The notes beneath the pieces were generated by a model. That model was given only the letters and a program-made list of their open reading frames with translations. It ran no database searches and was not told where the DNA came from. Below are positions 7,842 through 15,650 of a DNA stretch of 39,137 nucleotides, piece by piece (within the stretch, counting starts at the first letter, position 1; each line of letters starts with the position of its first letter). Where the stretch lies: contig CAMJPH010000012.1 in NCBI GenBank assembly GCA_946407715.1, positions 1-39,137 of the forward strand, in the 5' to 3' direction. Origin of the DNA: an uncultured Bacteroidales bacterium (GTDB lineage Bacteria > Bacteroidota > Bacteroidia > Bacteroidales > WCHB1-69). The position numbers and the translations under genes were made by a program.

Positions 7842-7856
7842 TGCGATTTATTCGAG

Positions 7857-8030
7857 ATGCTCCGAAAATTTGGCGATTAGAAGATGCTCTCTACGAATAA
7901 GTTCAGTGAATGTTCACGCTCAAGGGCGTGGGCAGAACTTATTTTGAGAGCAGGTTACGCCAAATACCTCGGAGCATGATAAGGGATGTCCCGCCCTTAT
8001 TGTTTTCCGGGGTATTTGCTCGCGTACCTG
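7857..8030 (+). ncRNA. structured, possibly bistable leader RNA upstream of the type III R-M operon
   Basis: Fold A is a long hairpin from four stacked helices: 7857-7865 with 7969-7977 (9 bp), 7868-7875 with 7958-7965 (8 bp), 7885-7891 with 7946-7952 (7 bp) and 7896-7904 with 7935-7943 (9 bp), capped by 7905-7934, which can form a further CACGC/GCGTG stem. Fold B pairs 7951-7968 with 8011-8030 (about 17 bp with one bulge and one 3-base internal loop) and destroys the outer part of fold A. A small hairpin at 7979-8000, followed by TTGTTTT, lies between the two and is compatible with both. The layout resembles an attenuator or riboregulator. No known RNA class is recognised; it could also be a degraded hairpin element. 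Confidence 0.5.
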
Positions 8031-8071
8031 CATCATCGATAAGTGGCAAAGCTGAAAAAAAGCAACCGCCG

Positions 8072-9973
8072 ATGATAAAAGACATTAAAACAAAGAACGA
8101 AAACACAAAGCCCAATGACAGAGTATTGGAGAAACTTCGTACTGACTTTCCCGGATGCTTCAGCAAGGGGAAATTCGATATGGAACGTTTTCAGCAAATG
8201 ATTCAAGACGAAGTAGATGTGACCCGAGAAGGTTATGATTTGAACTTCCTTGGGAAAAACTATGCCAACCTTATTGCCAGTACGGAAACCGAAACTGTCA
8301 TTCAACCTGACATTGCGCATAATGCCTTGCCGGAGAACCGCAACAGCCAAAACATTTACATCAGTGGCGATAATTTGGATGCTTTGAAGCACCTTCTGAA
8401 ATCGTATAGCGGCAAAATCAAGTGCATCTATATAGACCCGCCATACAACACAGGTAGTGACGGATTCGTGTATAACGACCGATTTAATTTCACTTCAGAA
8501 CAGTTGCAGATCAAGTTAGATATAAGCGAGGAAAAGGCGGATCGCATCCTTGACCTTGCGCGTCGTGGCTCTGCCTCCCATTCCGCATGGCTCATGTTCA
8601 TGGCTCCCCGTCTGATGCTCGCCAAAGATTTGCTGACAGAGGATGGAGTGATTTTCATCTCCATTGATGACAATGAACAAGCCAATCTGAAATTATTGTG
8701 TGACAGTGTTTTTGGTGAGGAAAATCATTTGGGAGAATTTATTTGGCGAAAAAAAGATGGTGGTGGCCAAGCAAAAGAAGCATTCGTTATAGAGCATGAA
8801 TACATACTTGTATATTCAAAATCATTAGAAAGAAAGTGGATTGAAACTATTGAAAAAAGAAATATTGCAGAATTTAACAAAACAGATGAAATAGGAATAT
8901 TCAAGGTTACAAAATTAGCTAAATGGGGAAATACAGCTCATCGCGAAGAAAGACCGTCCATGTACTTTCCATTGTTAGCTCCAGATAATACGGAGGTATA
9001 TCCAATTGCCCCAGATGGCTTAGAAGGTAGATGGAGAGTAGGGAAAACCAGAATGCAAGAACTTAAGGATAAAAATCTCATTTATTGGGCAAAAAAAGAT
9101 GGATTTTGGATTCCTTATGAAAAAGAATACTACTCAGAACAAGACAAAATCATAAAGGAAAGAAGCATTTTATATGATGTTGCAAACACAGGCGATGGTT
9201 CAGATTTGCTTACTGAGTTATTTGGTGTAAAAGACACTTTTGAGAATCCAAAACCCATTGAAATAATAAAGGTATTCCTTTCTCACACTATTGAAGAAGG
9301 AGATGTCTTTCTTGATTTCTTTTCGGGCAGTGGAACTTCAGCCCACGCATTATACTCTTTTGTAATAGAAAAAAATTTTAATTGCACATTTATTCAAGTA
9401 CAATGTAAAGAAGAATGTAGAAAAGGTAAACCGGCATACAATTTGGGATATAGGACAATTGATGAGTTTGGCCAAGAGCGCATTCGCCGTGCTGCTGCAA
9501 AAATTCGCGAGGAGAATCCGCTATTCGCGGAAGAGCACGACTTGGGCTTCAAACATTACACCCTGAAAGATGTACCGCAAAACATGTTAGACAAAATGGA
9601 AACTTTTGATCCAAATGGCTTGTATGGTGAAGAAGACATCTTGAAACAATTTGGTAAAGAGACCGTACTTGAAACGTGGTGCGTGAAGGACGGCTACGGT
9701 TTCGGGGCTGTCATTAAAGAATTGTCTTTAGATAATTATACCGCCTACCATTGCGGAGGTCATCTCTACTTCATCGAGGGTGAAAACTTTGGTGAAAAAG
9801 CCATGATTGATTTGATTGATCTGTATCATCGCGACCCTGCCTTTAACCCGCAGAACATTGTGGTGTTCGGCTATGGCTTCAGTTTTACACAAGTGGAAAT
9901 GCTGAAGAAAAACCTTGCCACACTGAACGATAGTGCAAAGAATCTAAAAATTAACCTTGACATTCGCTACTAA
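8072..9973 (+). CDS. mod: type III restriction-modification system methyltransferase (Mod)
   Basis: Adenine-specific DNA methyltransferase of a type III system, 633 residues from ATG 8072. The catalytic motif IV, DPPYNTG, is near residue 122, and the S-adenosylmethionine-binding motif FLDFFSGSGTSAHAL is near residue 414; this order defines the beta class typical of Mod. The target-recognition part between them (about 8720-9450) is visibly more AT-rich than the two ends, a usual sign of recombinational exchange of specificity. The C-terminal 180 residues match the conserved Mod tail (RIRRAAAKIREENP, DLGFKHYTLKDV). The stop overlaps the res start by one base (TAATG), so the two are translationally coupled. 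An upstream in-frame start at 7910 exists but would lie in the structured leader. No phase-variable homopolymer was seen in the gene. Confidence 0.95.
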   Translation: MIKDIKTKNENTKPNDRVLEKLRTDFPGCFSKGKFDMERFQQMIQDEVDVTREGYDLNFLGKNYANLIASTETETVIQPDIAHNALPENRNSQNIYISGDNLDALKHLLKSYSGKIKCIYIDPPYNTGSDGFVYNDRFNFTSEQLQIKLDISEEKADRILDLARRGSASHSAWLMFMAPRLMLAKDLLTEDGVIFISIDDNEQANLKLLCDSVFGEENHLGEFIWRKKDGGGQAKEAFVIEHEYILVYSKSLERKWIETIEKRNIAEFNKTDEIGIFKVTKLAKWGNTAHREERPSMYFPLLAPDNTEVYPIAPDGLEGRWRVGKTRMQELKDKNLIYWAKKDGFWIPYEKEYYSEQDKIIKERSILYDVANTGDGSDLLTELFGVKDTFENPKPIEIIKVFLSHTIEEGDVFLDFFSGSGTSAHALYSFVIEKNFNCTFIQVQCKEECRKGKPAYNLGYRTIDEFGQERIRRAAAKIREENPLFAEEHDLGFKHYTLKDVPQNMLDKMETFDPNGLYGEEDILKQFGKETVLETWCVKDGYGFGAVIKELSLDNYTAYHCGGHLYFIEGENFGEKAMIDLIDLYHRDPAFNPQNIVVFGYGFSFTQVEMLKKNLATLNDSAKNLKINLDIRY

Positions 9974-12927
9974 TGGAAATTAAATATCAAAGCAGTCTGG
10001 ATCACCAGCAGAAAGGGGTGGATGCCATTGTCAAAGTTTTTGAGGATGTGTTGATTAACCGTCCTCTACAACTGTATGAAAACCCAACCGTCAACCTTGA
10101 CGATTTGCAAATAAAGAACAACATACAGCTCATACAAACAGACAACAGGTATAATGTGGATGCCGAATTTAGAAATCCACAATTAAATCCCGACTGTCTC
10201 ACTCTTGACATCAAGATGGAGACTGGCACGGGAAAGACATACGTTTACACTCATGCTATTTATGAGCTGCACAAACGCTATGGCATTAATAAATTCATTG
10301 TAGCCGTGCCGTCGTTGGCTATTAAGGAAGGTGCGAAATCATTTCTTGGCGATCCCGATGTAAAGCGACACTTCAGCAACACCTGCGGCTATAATGCCGA
10401 AATCGATTTGTGCGTGCTGAATGCCATGCAAGTCAAGAAAGGGAAAAGGTTCTTCCCATCTGTGGTTCGGGCATTTGTGGACGGTTCGAGCCAAACCACC
10501 AACCAAATTTATGTGCTATTGATCAATATGGCCTTGTTGACCGACCGCAAGGATGGTATGTTGGGGCGAGATGATTATGACTACGGGGCTCAAGGGTTCT
10601 ATCGCCCATTAGATGCATTAAAGGCCACAAAACCGTTTGTCATTATTGACGAGCCACATCGTTTCTCGCGTGACCAAAAAGCATACAGCATCATCAAGGA
10701 GCAAATCTGCCCACAGTGCGTTATCCGATTTGGTGCCACTTTCCCCGAAATTGTTGTAGGTAAGGGAAAACATAAGGCCAAACAAAAAGACTATGAAAAC
10801 CTGCTTTACAACCTGAACTCATGCCAAGCTTTCAACCAAAATCTCATTAAAGGAGTGGCAAAAGAACATTTCGATTCGCCGAGCGGCAAAAACGAAAAAA
10901 TCAAGGTGTTGTCAATTACAAGCAAAGCGTCCGTCACATTTTCCTATGTCACAACAATGGGCACTAAATCATATACTTTGCAAAAGGGAGATTCTTTGGG
11001 CTTGATATCCAATGACATGACGGGAATGACAATTGATGCTATAGGGAAAGATTTTGTGGAATTTTCCAATGGACAGACCAAGAGAGTCGGAGAAGAATTC
11101 GATGTAACATTGTTCGCCAGCTCCTATCAGGAAGCCATGATGAAATTGGCTATTGACAGGCATTTTGAGACTGAGCGCATCAATTTCAACCGCTCGCAAC
11201 GTATCAAGACACTGGCATTATTTTTTATAGACGATATTGTATCTTTCCGTGGAGATGCGAGCGGCAACGGGGCATGGCTGCGTGACACATTTGAAAATCT
11301 CTTGAAAGAACGCTTGGAAGAGGAGCTGAAGATGAGCAATTCGCCGGACTATAGTGATTTCCTAACGGCAAGCCTGAACAATTTACGGGATTGTTCAGCG
11401 GGATATTTTGCCCAAGACAATAGCGATAGCGATGAAGCAATAGCAAAAGAAGTTGACGATATCTTGCGAAACAAAAAAGAACTACTTTCATTCAAAGATG
11501 AGAAAGGTGACTGGATTATCCGACGTTTTCTTTTCTCCAAATGGACATTAAAAGAAGGTTGGGACAATCCCAATGTGTTCACCATTGCCAAACTGCGTTC
11601 CAGTGGAAGCGAAAACAGTAAAATACAGGAGGTTGGGCGTGGATTGCGTTTGCCCGTTGACGAATATGGTAACCGCATAGGCAATGAGGAATTTATGCTA
11701 AACTATATTGTTGATTTCAAAGAAGCCGATTTCGCTGACAAACTTGTGGCTGAAATAAATGGTGATACAACTTCGTCAGGAAATGTCATAGTTATCTCAG
11801 ATGATGATTTGGCAAGAGTTGCTGCATTACGGATGATGGATAAAACAAAGTTGTTCATTGAATTACTTCAAAAAGGATATGTGGATACAAACAAAAATGT
11901 TGTTACAAATTCTATTACGGCCTTTTATAGTGAATATCCAGAGTTTAATTTGGGTGTGTACAAGGCAAAAGTCATCAATCGCAATTTGAAATCCACCAAT
12001 ATGGTGAAGATTCGTCCGGATCGATACAAAGAGTTGAAGGATTTGTGGGAAAAAATCAATCAGAAATACATTTTATTCTTTGATAAAACACTGAACGATA
12101 AGATCAAGAACGATTTTCACCTGGAAGATGGTGCTTTTACTTTTGTAGTTGTTGGAAGTAAACGAGAAATGCTTGAAACTACAGGCTTCAATGTTTCTGT
12201 TGTATGTGATTCAGGAGTGCAATATGAACTACATGGCAAGAAAATCCCGTATAATGAGTATCTAAAGCGGGTAAGTAAGGCTACCTCGTTGCCTATCTCA
12301 ATTGTTCATCAAAAGGTAACAGAATACTTTCAAAACCACCCATCTTTTACGTCAATGTACATCAATGAGAGTTCAATTACCAACTTTATTTCACAGTTCA
12401 ATGACTGGAAAATTAAAAATGTCAAAGGATTGTTGAGTTATATGAGAGCTAATTATAACACTGCGGAAACTGCACTTACTGATATTAATGGCAATTTGAA
12501 ACCCGAAATCACACAAGGACTGATAGGTGTTGAACTGGAGAAAGGTTATCCGTCAACCAAATATCTTTATGAGGGAATAGCTTTTGACTCTGACTTGGAA
12601 AAGAAAAACATTATTTCTGATATTGCTGATGTAATTGTTTTCGGTAAGATTCCTCGGCGGAGTATATCTATCCCAACTGTAATTGACAACTATAGTCCTG
12701 ATTTTATGTATGTAGTAAAGAAAACGGACGGTAATATGGAATTGAATGTGGTGATAGAAACTAAAGGCGTTGAAGGAAAATCCACGTTGCGTCCAACAGA
12801 ACAAATTCGTATTGACTGTGCCGAGAAGTTTTTCGAACAGCTTCAAAAAGATGGATTCGACGTAAAGTTCCGCACTCAAATCAACAATGATGATATGAAG
12901 AAAATTGTGGCGGAACTGATAAAGTAG
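9973..12927 (+). CDS. res: type III restriction endonuclease subunit (Res)
   Basis: 984-residue Res subunit: ATP-dependent translocase plus nuclease that works in complex with Mod. The superfamily 2 helicase core shows Walker A METGTGKTYVYTHA near residue 80, the Walker B variant DEPHRF near residue 225, and later helicase motifs including RSSGSENSKIQEVGRGLRLP near residue 550, with the motif VI Arg. The C-terminal PD-(D/E)xK nuclease is visible as SPDFMYVV...LNVVIETKG near residues 908-930. Length and domain order agree with intact family members, and no frameshift is seen. It follows mod with a one-base overlap. The second half (from about 11.7 kb) is more AT-rich than the first. Confidence 0.95.
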   Translation: MEIKYQSSLDHQQKGVDAIVKVFEDVLINRPLQLYENPTVNLDDLQIKNNIQLIQTDNRYNVDAEFRNPQLNPDCLTLDIKMETGTGKTYVYTHAIYELHKRYGINKFIVAVPSLAIKEGAKSFLGDPDVKRHFSNTCGYNAEIDLCVLNAMQVKKGKRFFPSVVRAFVDGSSQTTNQIYVLLINMALLTDRKDGMLGRDDYDYGAQGFYRPLDALKATKPFVIIDEPHRFSRDQKAYSIIKEQICPQCVIRFGATFPEIVVGKGKHKAKQKDYENLLYNLNSCQAFNQNLIKGVAKEHFDSPSGKNEKIKVLSITSKASVTFSYVTTMGTKSYTLQKGDSLGLISNDMTGMTIDAIGKDFVEFSNGQTKRVGEEFDVTLFASSYQEAMMKLAIDRHFETERINFNRSQRIKTLALFFIDDIVSFRGDASGNGAWLRDTFENLLKERLEEELKMSNSPDYSDFLTASLNNLRDCSAGYFAQDNSDSDEAIAKEVDDILRNKKELLSFKDEKGDWIIRRFLFSKWTLKEGWDNPNVFTIAKLRSSGSENSKIQEVGRGLRLPVDEYGNRIGNEEFMLNYIVDFKEADFADKLVAEINGDTTSSGNVIVISDDDLARVAALRMMDKTKLFIELLQKGYVDTNKNVVTNSITAFYSEYPEFNLGVYKAKVINRNLKSTNMVKIRPDRYKELKDLWEKINQKYILFFDKTLNDKIKNDFHLEDGAFTFVVVGSKREMLETTGFNVSVVCDSGVQYELHGKKIPYNEYLKRVSKATSLPISIVHQKVTEYFQNHPSFTSMYINESSITNFISQFNDWKIKNVKGLLSYMRANYNTAETALTDINGNLKPEITQGLIGVELEKGYPSTKYLYEGIAFDSDLEKKNIISDIADVIVFGKIPRRSISIPTVIDNYSPDFMYVVKKTDGNMELNVVIETKGVEGKSTLRPTEQIRIDCAEKFFEQLQKDGFDVKFRTQINNDDMKKIVAELIK

Positions 12928-12933
12928 CAGCCC

Positions 12934-13019
12934 TCACAAAAACATCGTCATATACACGGGAACGTAAACCACGTCGCCATTGCGGTTTCGCCCCATCACT
13001 GTTTTTATTCCCAAATCCG
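12934..13019 (-). pseudogene. C-terminal relic of an unknown minus-strand gene
   Basis: On the minus strand an open stretch of about 28 codons reads SDLGIKTVMGRNRNGDVV then YVPVYMTMFL and a TGA at 12936-12934. It looks like real protein sequence but has no start and is preceded by a stop, so it is probably the tail of a deleted gene, now convergent with res. Low confidence because it is so short. Confidence 0.3.
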
Positions 13020-13109
13020 ATCAGGAAAATTTACTATTCAAAGTTTAATTGTTAAATTAAAGATTGCAATATGTTGGTTGACAGCAGGGGATAAAAAAAC
13101 GCCAATCCC

Positions 13110-13140
13110 TTGACAAATTCAAATATTCGATGTATCTTTG
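13110..13140 (+). promoter_or_regulatory. promoter of the BRO-N fragment
   Basis: TTGACA (13110-13115) and TATCTTTG (13133-13140), separated by 17 bases, make a good Bacteroidota promoter 21 bases before the ATG at 13162. Confidence 0.55.
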
Positions 13141-13161
13141 CCACCGAATTATTACAGTGTT

Positions 13162-13419
13162 ATGAGCAAGAAATCTATAAGATTCTACAATGACCACGTG
13201 GTTCGTGCGGTTTGGGATGAGGAGAACTCCAAATGGTGGTTCTCGGCCACGGACATCGTGCGCGCCATTAACGACGAGGAAGACTACACGAAAGGCCGCA
13301 ACTATTGGAAATACCTGAAAGGCAAGATGGCCAAAGATGGTGTCCAACTGGTTAGTGTTACTAACCACTTCAAATTCATGGCTCCCGACGGGAAGCAACG
13401 CAACGCTGACGCGCCATAA
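13162..13419 (+). pseudogene. truncated BRO family (BRO-N) protein
   Basis: From ATG 13162 the frame reads SIRFYNDHVVRAVWDEEN and KWWFSATDIVRAINDEED, then NYWKYLKGKM and [14 protein letters not shown]. This is the N-terminal domain of the BRO/antirepressor-like family common in Bacteroidota and phages, in which a middle and C-terminal part of 150 or more residues should follow. Here the frame stops after 85 residues at a junction with an unrelated gene tail. The promoter is intact, so a short BRO-N peptide could still be made. BRO-N domains bind DNA; the short product could act as a repressor, but decay after deletion is the simpler reading. Confidence 0.75.
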
Positions 13420-13568
13420 ACGATTATTTGGAAGCCATGCGACGGAGTGAGACGGACGCCGAACCCATCAGAACCTTGCTGAAAGGGGCAATGACCGACA
13501 AGATCGATGATCGTGAAATTTTTATGAAAGGCATCGACTATTCCTATTATTATGAACAAGAGGAATAA
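13410..13568 (+). pseudogene. C-terminal relic of a class III Fic protein
   Basis: In another frame than the BRO-N piece, 13410-13568 encodes [38 protein letters not shown] and [11 protein letters not shown]. This matches the end of short Fic AMP-transferases of the class III type, in which the last helix carries the inhibitory motif SxxxE(G/N); here SYYYEQ keeps Ser and Glu. The catalytic HPFxxGNGR region is absent. The frame is closed by a stop at 13407, so the piece is a deletion scar fused to the BRO-N gene. Confidence 0.7.
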
Positions 13569-13585
13569 TTACAGAAAGAAGAATT

Positions 13586-14428
13586 ATGACAAACCTATCC
13601 TATTTCGACCGGAAAAAACAATTGGTGTCCGTGTTCAACGACACTATGCAACGGATTGGCAACAGTCGGGAGTTGCAAGACGCTGTCAGCCAAAGCATCG
13701 CCTCCCAGCAGTATATCGGCGATGCCGACAAGATAGACCTTCCCGCACCCCCATATACCGAAAAGGCCCGGGTGGTGGTGAGCCGTCTGCGCTCCTTCGA
13801 GGCGGCGGCAAGGTGCCCCGGACAGAAGGTGGCCGTGCTGAACTTCGCTTCTTCCACCTCTCCCGGCGGTGGGGTGGAGACCGGTGCTTCGGCGCAGGAG
13901 GAGTGCCTCTGCCGCGTGTCAACCCTCTACCCTTGCCTCAAAACCCGGATGGCGTGGGAGAAATTCTACGCCCCGCACCGTGCCGCCCATAACCCTCTTC
14001 ACAACGACGATATTATCTACACCCAAGACGTGGTGGTGCTGAAAGACGATGATTACAATCTCCTGCCCTCTCCGTTCCACGTGGATGTGATTACCTGCGC
14101 CGCCCCCAATCTGCGGGAAAGCCCTTCCAACCGATACAATCGGAACGACGGCGCTGCAGTGCATATCAGTCAGGAAGAACTTTTGGAATTACACCTGAAA
14201 CGCGCCCGCAAAATCCTCTCCGCTGCCGCCGCGAACGGGGCTGAGGTGCTGATTCTCGGTGCGTTCGGCTGCGGAGCGTTCCGCAACGACCCCGCGGTCG
14301 TGGCCGCCGCCTACCATCAGGTGCTGCCACAATTCCTGAACCACTTCAAAACCGTCGAGTTTGCAGTCTATTGCAGTCCGAGAGACCAACGCAACTATGA
14401 AGAATTCACAAAAATCCAAATGTTATGA
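13586..14428 (+). CDS. PARG-like TIGR02452 family protein (bacterial-type poly(ADP-ribose) glycohydrolase fold)
   Basis: 280-residue protein of the TIGR02452/DUF2263 family, whose macro-like fold is shared with bacterial poly(ADP-ribose) glycohydrolases. The signature GGG-x(6-8)-QEE is present as PGGGVETGASAQEE near residues 93-106; the two Glu residues are the catalytic site in characterised PARGs. Other family marks are VAVLNFASS just before it, the VDVITCAAPNLR segment, and LILGAFGCGAFRNDP near residue 230. The family is expected to remove ADP-ribose from proteins or nucleic acids, or to bind related nucleotides. Start ATG 13586 lies 17 bases after the Fic relic stop. Its stop overlaps the next start (ATGA), so the following nucleotidase is translationally coupled. 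Confidence 0.85.
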   Translation: MTNLSYFDRKKQLVSVFNDTMQRIGNSRELQDAVSQSIASQQYIGDADKIDLPAPPYTEKARVVVSRLRSFEAAARCPGQKVAVLNFASSTSPGGGVETGASAQEECLCRVSTLYPCLKTRMAWEKFYAPHRAAHNPLHNDDIIYTQDVVVLKDDDYNLLPSPFHVDVITCAAPNLRESPSNRYNRNDGAAVHISQEELLELHLKRARKILSAAAANGAEVLILGAFGCGAFRNDPAVVAAAYHQVLPQFLNHFKTVEFAVYCSPRDQRNYEEFTKIQML

Positions 14429-14934
14429 CAAAACCCATCCTCTTTTTCGATATGGACGACGTGCTCGTCGATTTCCAGTCCGGTATCAACAAGCTGAGCG
14501 AGGCAGAAAAACAAGAATATGGCGAGTATTACGACCCTGACGGCACCAAGCACAAGGCGCATTACGACGATGTGCCCGGAATCTTCGCCAAGATGGAGCC
14601 TGTGAAGGGCGCCATCGAGGCCGTGCACAAACTGGCGGAGAAGTACGATGTGTATATTCTCTCCACCGCCCCGTGGAAGAACCCCACGGCCTGCAACGAC
14701 AAGCTCCAATGGGTGAAGGACCACTTCGGTGGCGAAAAGGACGATGTCTTTTACAAGCGCCTCATACTAACGCACCACAAGGATCTCTGCCACGGCGACT
14801 ACCTCATCGACGACCGTCCCCACAAATGCGGCGCCGGAAACTTCTCCGGCGAGTTGATCCATTTTGGCTCCAAAGACCCTGCTGCCCGATTCCACAGTTG
14901 GGAGGAGGTGGTGACGTACCTGATGGAGAAGTGA
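14425..14934 (+). CDS. 5'(3')-deoxyribonucleotidase (NT5C family, HAD superfamily)
   Basis: 169-residue HAD-type phosphatase. The nucleophile loop FFDMDDVLVDF carries the DxD pair at its start. LSTAPWKNP is HAD motif II, and DYLIDDRPHKC is the acidic motif IV with DD. The short cap between the loops (YYDPDGTKHKAHYDDVPGIF) fits the 5' nucleotidase, deoxy (pyrimidine) type C group, which dephosphorylates deoxynucleoside monophosphates. It shares an ATGA overlap with the PARG-like gene upstream, so the pair forms one unit. Length is slightly below the typical 180-200 residues but no motif is missing. Confidence 0.85.
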   Translation: MTKPILFFDMDDVLVDFQSGINKLSEAEKQEYGEYYDPDGTKHKAHYDDVPGIFAKMEPVKGAIEAVHKLAEKYDVYILSTAPWKNPTACNDKLQWVKDHFGGEKDDVFYKRLILTHHKDLCHGDYLIDDRPHKCGAGNFSGELIHFGSKDPAARFHSWEEVVTYLMEK

Positions 14935-14986
14935 AACTCCAGCTGGCGTGGCACTGCCTTTTTTTCTACTCGCACCCTGTCACCCC

Positions 14987-15034
14987 TATCAAAAAACTGG
15001 ATTCGACGTGACGTTCCGTACCCAAATCAACAAT
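14987..15034 (+). pseudogene. relic of a second res gene 3' end
   Basis: These 48 bases align with the 3' part of the intact res gene (around 12840-12888) with about eight mismatches, and translate as QKTGFDVTFRTQINN against QKDGFDVKFRTQINN in Res. No upstream res sequence remains here. It marks a former second type III system or a recombination footprint flanking the BRO/Fic/PARG/NT5C segment. Confidence 0.7.
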
Positions 15035-15035
15035 A

Positions 15036-15629
15036 TCACAGGAACAGATCGTCTATCGTCACCGTGGCGTTGAAACGCTCGGAGTATGTGTTCGGCTTGA
15101 GCCCATACGTGGTGATGAGAATGTTGTGGATGGCATCCTTGGTTTTACTAAGATGTGCGAAGGTGTTGTTCCGTTCTCGCAGGTATTCATCGTATTCGCG
15201 AGAGAGAACGAACTCCGACTGACAGTATTTCATCTCGCATACGTCAATCACATGATCACCACGACACAGCAAGAGGTCTATTTGTGTCCCCGGCCACTCT
15301 GTCCCGTCCTTGTCGGTTTGTCGGGGCGAGGACCAAGAACAGACATGGGTCAACACCCCGTTAATGCTAAGTTTATTGCGTATCTGGTGAATATGGTGCA
15401 TACATACCTGTTCGAAGGCATATCCTGTCCACGCATTGCGAGTGTTGTCCTTGATATTAGTCCAGAACTGCTCGTCAAGACCAGTGCGATTGCCGATGAA
15501 CTTCAGATGAAACAGTGAAAAAAGGTCGGTGAGTTGATAGATGCTGCCTTTCTCTTTCTTTCCGAATGCGGAGTATTTCCGGATAAAGTCGCATTTGCAT
15601 CCTATTGTTAATAAGCATAATAACTCCAT
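15036..15629 (-). pseudogene. C-terminal half of an AAA_14/DUF234-type ATPase
   Basis: The visible frame gives FIRKYSAFGKKEKGSIYQL, TDLFSLFHLKFI, a WTGYAFEQVCMHH segment and a PD-(D/E)xK-like TQIDLLL...VCEMKYCQSEF stretch, matching the C-terminal part of the ATPase family widespread in Bacteroidota and archaea (AAA_14 or DUF234/DUF4143-type proteins of 370-450 residues). The N-terminal P-loop ATPase domain is absent: only about ten odd residues (MELLCLLTIG) precede the conserved part. The promoter at 15643-15650 lies just before ATG 15629, so it was kept while the ATPase-coding part was deleted in frame. A product could still be made, but it cannot hydrolyse ATP. Confidence 0.7.
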
Positions 15630-15642
15630 TAAAATGAGATTG

Positions 15643-15650
15643 CAAAGATA
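15643..15650 (-). promoter_or_regulatory. -7 box of the truncated ATPase gene
   Basis: Reads TATCTTTG on the minus strand, 14 bases upstream of the ATG at 15629. An ATG at 15671 lies upstream of this box and is therefore rejected as the start. Confidence 0.55.

Larger units (their letters stand above)
7761..8071 (+). other. 311-base non-coding leader between the AlbA_2 gene and mod
   Basis: Contains the second 73-bp repeat, a 121-base imperfect hairpin, a short terminator-like hairpin (7979-8000, stem ATAAGGG with CCCTTAT, followed by TTGTTTT) and a downstream arm able to compete with the large hairpin. An open frame starting at 7910 joins mod in frame, but it would add 54 residues encoded by the hairpin, so ATG 8072 is preferred. 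Confidence 0.7.

Noticed and set aside
7857..7977. Retron msr-msd or 6S RNA as explanation of the long hairpin
   Set aside because: No reverse transcriptase is present nearby for a retron, and the internal loops and length do not show the large central bubble of 6S RNA. Only a covariance-model search could settle it.
7910..8071. N-terminal extension of Mod from ATG 7910
   Set aside because: The 54 extra residues are encoded by the arms of a strong inverted repeat and do not resemble Mod N-termini; ATG 8072 fits family starts.
13034..13068. AT-rich imperfect palindrome (TTTAATT...AATTAAA) after res
   Set aside because: Weak AT-only stem without a T tract; not distinguishable from chance, so not called as a terminator.
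13552..13992. 146-codon frame overlapping the PARG-like gene
   Set aside because: Arg/Pro-rich alternative frame of a real gene whose GGG...QEE signature lies in the other frame.
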